NCBI GenBank assembly: GCA_910585455.1
Contig: CAJUEL010000010.1
Span: 1 to 64,000 of the forward strand
Direction: 5' to 3'
DNA length: 64,000 nt
From: an uncultured Eisenbergiella sp.
GTDB taxonomy: Bacteria > Bacillota > Clostridia > Lachnospirales > Lachnospiraceae
Shown here: positions 60,908 through 64,000 of the stretch, one piece after another
Layout of the letters: every line of letters begins with the position of its first letter
Numbering within the stretch: the first letter of the stretch is position 1
Program-made: the position numbers and the translations under genes
The notes under the pieces: model-generated
What the model was told of the DNA's origin: nothing
The model's database searches: none
The model's input: only the letters and a program-made list of their open reading frames with translations

Positions 60908-61714
60908 TTACTCTGCATCCACCGCCTGATCGCTTAACGCATCCGCTTCCGCAATCCAGTTATCAACGGAGCCGTCGCTCAAAGCTGCAGCGATTGTCTT
61001 GTTGAAGGACTCCAGCAGACCCTTCGGATCACCCTTCTGCACGGAAACCACATAAGGCGCCGGATCACCCAGGGAAATGTCCGCGATGACCATATCGTCA
61101 TTGGCGTCCGCATACTGCATCGCCACCGCGCCGTCCAGCACGATCGCATCACATTTATCATATTCCAGATTGTTCACCAGATCCATCACGCTCGAAAGCG
61201 CCAGCAGCGTGGAACCGCTCATATCGTTCGTCACGATGTCCGCCTTGGTCGTACCGGTCTGCGCGCCCACGGTCTTCCCCGCCAGCGCTTCAAAGGAAGT
61301 ATATTCGCCCTGCTTGTCCGCCTTGATCAAAACCATCGGTGGTAAATCCGTATAGTAGGGATCGGAAAAATCGGCGACCTTCGCACGCTCTTCGCTCACC
61401 TCCACGGCAGCGATGACCATATCGATCTCTCCCTTCTGCAGTGACAGCATCAGGTTATCAAAGCTCATGTTCACCACTTCCAGTTCCTTGCCCATATCCT
61501 CCGCCAGCTTTTTCGCCACAGATACGTCAATGCCCGCATACTGCTGCTTTCCCTCGTCATCCAGAACAATGAACTCAAAGGGCGGATAATCCGCAGAAGT
61601 CCCCAGCACCAGCTTGTCGGATGCCGGCGCGCTCTGATTGCCGCAGGCTGCCATGCATCCCATCATCGCCACGGCGGCTACCGCTGCCGTAAGCTTTTTC
61701 CACATTTTTTTCAT
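60908..61714 (-). CDS. Amino-acid ABC transporter substrate-binding lipoprotein
   Basis: The 268-residue protein has a lipoprotein signal peptide (KKMWKKLTAAVAAVAMMG, lipobox Cys in CMAAC near 24). An SBP_bac_3 domain follows, with LVLGTSADYPPFEF, GIDVSVAKKLAEDMGKELEV and MVIAAVEVSEERAKVADFSD. It captures a polar amino acid outside the membrane for the transporter encoded downstream. GAGGAGGAG sets the start at 61714. Confidence 0.95.
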   Translation of the reverse strand: MKKMWKKLTAAVAAVAMMGCMAACGNQSAPASDKLVLGTSADYPPFEFIVLDDEGKQQYAGIDVSVAKKLAEDMGKELEVVNMSFDNLMLSLQKGEIDMVIAAVEVSEERAKVADFSDPYYTDLPPMVLIKADKQGEYTSFEALAGKTVGAQTGTTKADIVTNDMSGSTLLALSSVMDLVNNLEYDKCDAIVLDGAVAMQYADANDDMVIADISLGDPAPYVVSVQKGDPKGLLESFNKTIAAALSDGSVDNWIAEADALSDQAVDAE

Positions 61715-61937
61715 CTTTTTCTCCTCCTCTTTGCACAGTGCCCTCTGCACCGTGAATCTGTGTACCATCGGCAGCCCAAAGCGCTGCCGCGCCGCGCATG
61801 AACGCTGCGGCTGTTCTTTATCCGATCAAATCCCCTGCAAAGCCCAATCCAGGCTTGTCTGCCGGAGATGAAGGACCGCTATATATTGGTTGAGAGACGG
61901 ACGTAACCATCCTGCCCCCTCGAAAAAACCGGAAAGC

Positions 61938-62906
61938 TCAAAGCTTCAGCCTCTGAAATTCTTCCACCAAAATCCGGTTATCCGCGTTGCCGCCGCTGAC
62001 CACCAGCGCAATATTTTCCCCCCCGATCCGGTTCCCATGCTGTAAAATTGCCGCGATCGGTGTCGCTCCCGCCGCCTCCGCCACGATTTTTTCCTTCCAT
62101 ATGGCATGCAGCATCGCCCTGCGGATGGTCTCTTCTCTGACCGTAACCGCCTCATCGATCCATCCGCGCATGGAATAGGAAAGCTTTCCGATTCCGCCCA
62201 CCATCGCTTCACAGATGGACTCCCGGCTGGGATATTCATGATAAAGCCTTTGCTCCCGCACCGAATCCGTCCACGCGCTGCAGCTTTCCGTACAGACCGG
62301 AATCACCCGGACCTTCGGATTGACGCTCTTTGCCGCCACCGCAATGCCGGTGACAAGCCCGCCGCCTCCGATGGGCGCGAGAATCGTATCAATGTCAGGG
62401 TTCTGCTCCATGATCTCCATTCCTACAGTTCCCTGTCCCGCATAGACCTCGGCATCCTCGTCCCCTCCGTCGATAAAACGATATCCCTTTTCCCGGATAT
62501 ACGCCATTCCCTGACTGGCCGCCTCATCGTAGCAGTTTCCCATCAAAAGTACGTTCGCTCCATAATAACGGATTTTTTCCAGCTTGCTGTCCGGCGTATT
62601 TTCCGGCACAATGACCGTTGCAGGCTTCATCCCAAGGAGCCTTGTCACATAGGCGACCGCAATCCCGTGATTGCCCGAGGAAACCGCCGCCACACCCTCC
62701 TGCCTCGCTTCATCAGACAGGGACAGAATTTTGTTCAACGCTCCCCTGATTTTAAATGACCGGACCGGCTGCTGACATTCCAGCTTCAAAAAAACATTCC
62801 TGCCCTCTGCGCTTAAATATATGGATTTTTCTAACGGCGTCACCTGCAAAAACGGACGAATCCGCTCCCGCGCCTTCTGTATTTTTTCAAAGGTCAGCGC
62901 TTCCAT
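61938..62906 (-). CDS. Threonine/serine dehydratase-like PLP enzyme
   Basis: The 322-residue fold-type II PLP enzyme has the lysine in PVRSFKIRGALNKI, the phosphate/substrate loop SSGNHGIAVAYV and the glycine loop PIGGGGLVTG. There is no C-terminal ACT domain, so it matches the catabolic TdcB/serine racemase type rather than biosynthetic IlvA. It probably deaminates Thr or Ser to a 2-oxo acid and ammonia. GGGAGAGG precedes the start at 62906. It lies upstream of the amino-acid transporter genes on the same strand, 223 bp apart. Confidence 0.88.
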   Translation of the reverse strand: MEALTFEKIQKARERIRPFLQVTPLEKSIYLSAEGRNVFLKLECQQPVRSFKIRGALNKILSLSDEARQEGVAAVSSGNHGIAVAYVTRLLGMKPATVIVPENTPDSKLEKIRYYGANVLLMGNCYDEAASQGMAYIREKGYRFIDGGDEDAEVYAGQGTVGMEIMEQNPDIDTILAPIGGGGLVTGIAVAAKSVNPKVRVIPVCTESCSAWTDSVREQRLYHEYPSRESICEAMVGGIGKLSYSMRGWIDEAVTVREETIRRAMLHAIWKEKIVAEAAGATPIAAILQHGNRIGGENIALVVSGGNADNRILVEEFQRLKL

Positions 62907-63144
62907 CTCATCCTCTCCCCGCCCGCTGCCGCGCTTTCTCCCGCCCTGCCTCAAATGCGCATCCCGGTTACGGCAGCTTTCACGAAGCATGAAAAAACGC
63001 AGCAAAACCGGCAATGGTATCTACTGCGCCCTTGCTGCATTTCCCGCTATACATAAATATGAACATTTCTGTATATTCTACACGATAGTATTGAGAAATT
63101 CAATAGGTATATTAATTTTTTTGCATATTTTTGTATGATAGGTC

Positions 63145-63190
63145 GTAACAGGTCTGCGCGGTGAACGCGCAGACCTGGCTGAACTGTTAC
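63145..63190. repeat. Short GTAAC-ended palindromic element
   Basis: GTAACAGGTCTGCGCGG...CGCGCAGACCTGGCTGAACTGTTAC forms a hairpin with a GTGAA loop and GTAACAG/CTGTTAC ends (46 bp). It is the most compact copy of the family. The neighbouring stretch 63191-63363 shows no gene. Confidence 0.6.
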
Positions 63191-63363
63191 TAAACTTTAC
63201 CATATCCTTCCGGAATGCACAAGCACTTTATTGTTATTTTATTTTTCATTCAGAAATTTTAAGGGGTTTTTTATGGAGCTGACACAAAATGGACACATTT
63301 TCCGGATATGATAGATTTCAGATAGATGAATTACTCACTATCTCCCCCCTCATAAGAAAAATA

Positions 63364-63398
63364 GGAAACAGCGATCAGGTAACTGACCGCTGTTTTCC
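63364..63398 (-). terminator. Terminator of the ABC-2 permease gene
   Basis: GGAAACAGCG-TCAG pairs with CTGA-CGCTGTTTTCC around a 4-base loop, followed on the minus strand by TATTTTTC. Confidence 0.7.
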
Positions 63399-63435
63399 TG
63401 TTTTCCATATAATAAGCCCGGGCAGCAACATTGCA

Positions 63436-64000
63436 TCAGGAAGCGATATCCCGCCTCCGGTAAATCACTGCTGCCGCCACAGCGCACAGCAGCGTCACGG
63501 CAGCGCTGACCGCCAGCATCCCGATATTCACACGCCCTTCCGCAAAAATATCCGCCGCATTGGAAAAATAATAGGGCGTTACATATTTGAGTCCTTCCAA
63601 ATCCGGCACAATCCGGCACATCAGCTCCATCATATATAGCAGGACCGCACCGCCAAGCGCCGCACCGATCTGCTTTCTTTTACCGCAGGAGGACATAAGA
63701 AAGCAAAGGCTTCCGATTTCCAGCTGCATCAAAAACTGCGCGCCATGATACATGCCAAATTCCCTTGCGGGAGGAAATTGCCCCGCCAGCCAAAATCCGG
63801 CGAGCACCCAGACGATACAGCAAATATCAAACAGCAGAATCAAAACTACCAGGGCGACATATTTCCATAGGATGATTGTTCCCCTGCCCAGGGGCAGCGT
63901 ATGTAAAAATTCAGCGGTATGTCCCTCCTCCTCCTTCGCCACAATCGCAGCTCCGGTCATCGCGGCGAACATGGCAGAGCCCAACGCAAACATCAGCGCC
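63436..64000 (-). CDS. ABC-2 type transporter permease (5' part outside the window)
   Basis: The visible 187 residues hold at least five membrane helices. They include KEEEGHTAEFLHTLPLGRGT, a segment typical of the cytoplasmic loop of ABC-2 permeases, and end RRRDIAS. The frame is open to the window edge, so the N-terminus is missing. The partner ATPase gene is presumably upstream, outside the window. The substrate is unknown. Confidence 0.8.
   Translation of the reverse strand, partial: ALMFALGSAMFAAMTGAAIVAKEEEGHTAEFLHTLPLGRGTIILWKYVALVVLILLFDICCIVWVLAGFWLAGQFPPAREFGMYHGAQFLMQLEIGSLCFLMSSCGKRKQIGAALGGAVLLYMMELMCRIVPDLEGLKYVTPYYFSNAADIFAEGRVNIGMLAVSAAVTLLCAVAAAVIYRRRDIAS

Overview
The window looks like chromosomal DNA of a Firmicute of class Clostridia, most likely a gut Lachnospiraceae. 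The reasons are strong AGGAGG-type ribosome sites, clostridial gene types (VanW and DUF4080 radical-SAM proteins, LytTR/GHKL two-component pairs, AAA-ATPase-like/PD-(D/E)XK paralogs) and a moderately GC-rich core broken by an AT-rich stretch at about 24.5-30.4 kb. No rRNA, tRNA, CRISPR array, integrase or transposase gene was recognised.

Layout. 0.1-4 kb: a flippase-like membrane protein, a radical SAM enzyme, a DUF308 membrane protein and a TetR regulator. 4-5.6 kb: an AAA/PD-(D/E)XK protein. 5.8-10.4 kb: an NAD/ADP-ribose-themed island (macrodomain-linked sirtuin plus a duplicated 3' fragment, Zn-macrodomain, RhuM-Fic protein, HxlR regulator, DUF3990/ART-like and DUF3791-like pair). 10.4-15.8 kb: a LytTR regulator, a GHKL kinase without a membrane sensor, and a heterodimeric ABC exporter whose first subunit carries an in-frame TAG. 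16-18.3 kb: a small membrane protein and a chemoreceptor. 18.5-24.4 kb: a tightly coupled four-gene unit (large glycine-zipper protein with a possible nuclease-like N-terminus, coiled-coil protein with a central CxxC, small winged-helix-like protein, UPF1-like SF1 helicase); the third gene is interrupted by a hairpin element. 24.5-30.4 kb: AT-rich defence-like island (broken KilA-N gene, methyltransferase tail, Mrr-like nuclease, AlbA/Schlafen-type regulator, unknown 411-aa protein, HEPN-like protein). 30.6-45.3 kb: mostly housekeeping genes (rlmD, yhaM-like, a protease-dead HtrA-like protein, mutS2, an OmpR-type two-component system, adenine deaminase, trmL, aminotransferase with an Lrp regulator, PurM/HypE-like protein). 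45.5-54.2 kb: VanW protein, two more AAA/PD-(D/E)XK paralogs, a DnaQ-like exonuclease, nth and a DUF4080 radical SAM protein. 54.8-57.3 kb: a second LytTR/GHKL system and a small membrane protein. 57.3-64 kb: GH51 arabinofuranosidase, polar amino-acid ABC transporter, threonine dehydratase-like enzyme and a partial ABC-2 permease.

Two observations stand out. First, a family of palindromic elements about 30 to 340 bp long, ending in GTTAC/GTAAC, is scattered through the window, often just behind or sharing stop codons. Two members have direct repeats at their ends, two of the long ones share clearly related central sequence, and removing 314 bp around another rejoins a split reading frame. Second, the operon-like unit at 18.5-24.4 kb combines domains typical of conflict systems in an arrangement I do not recognise. 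All calls come from reading the sequence; no database search or folding program was run.
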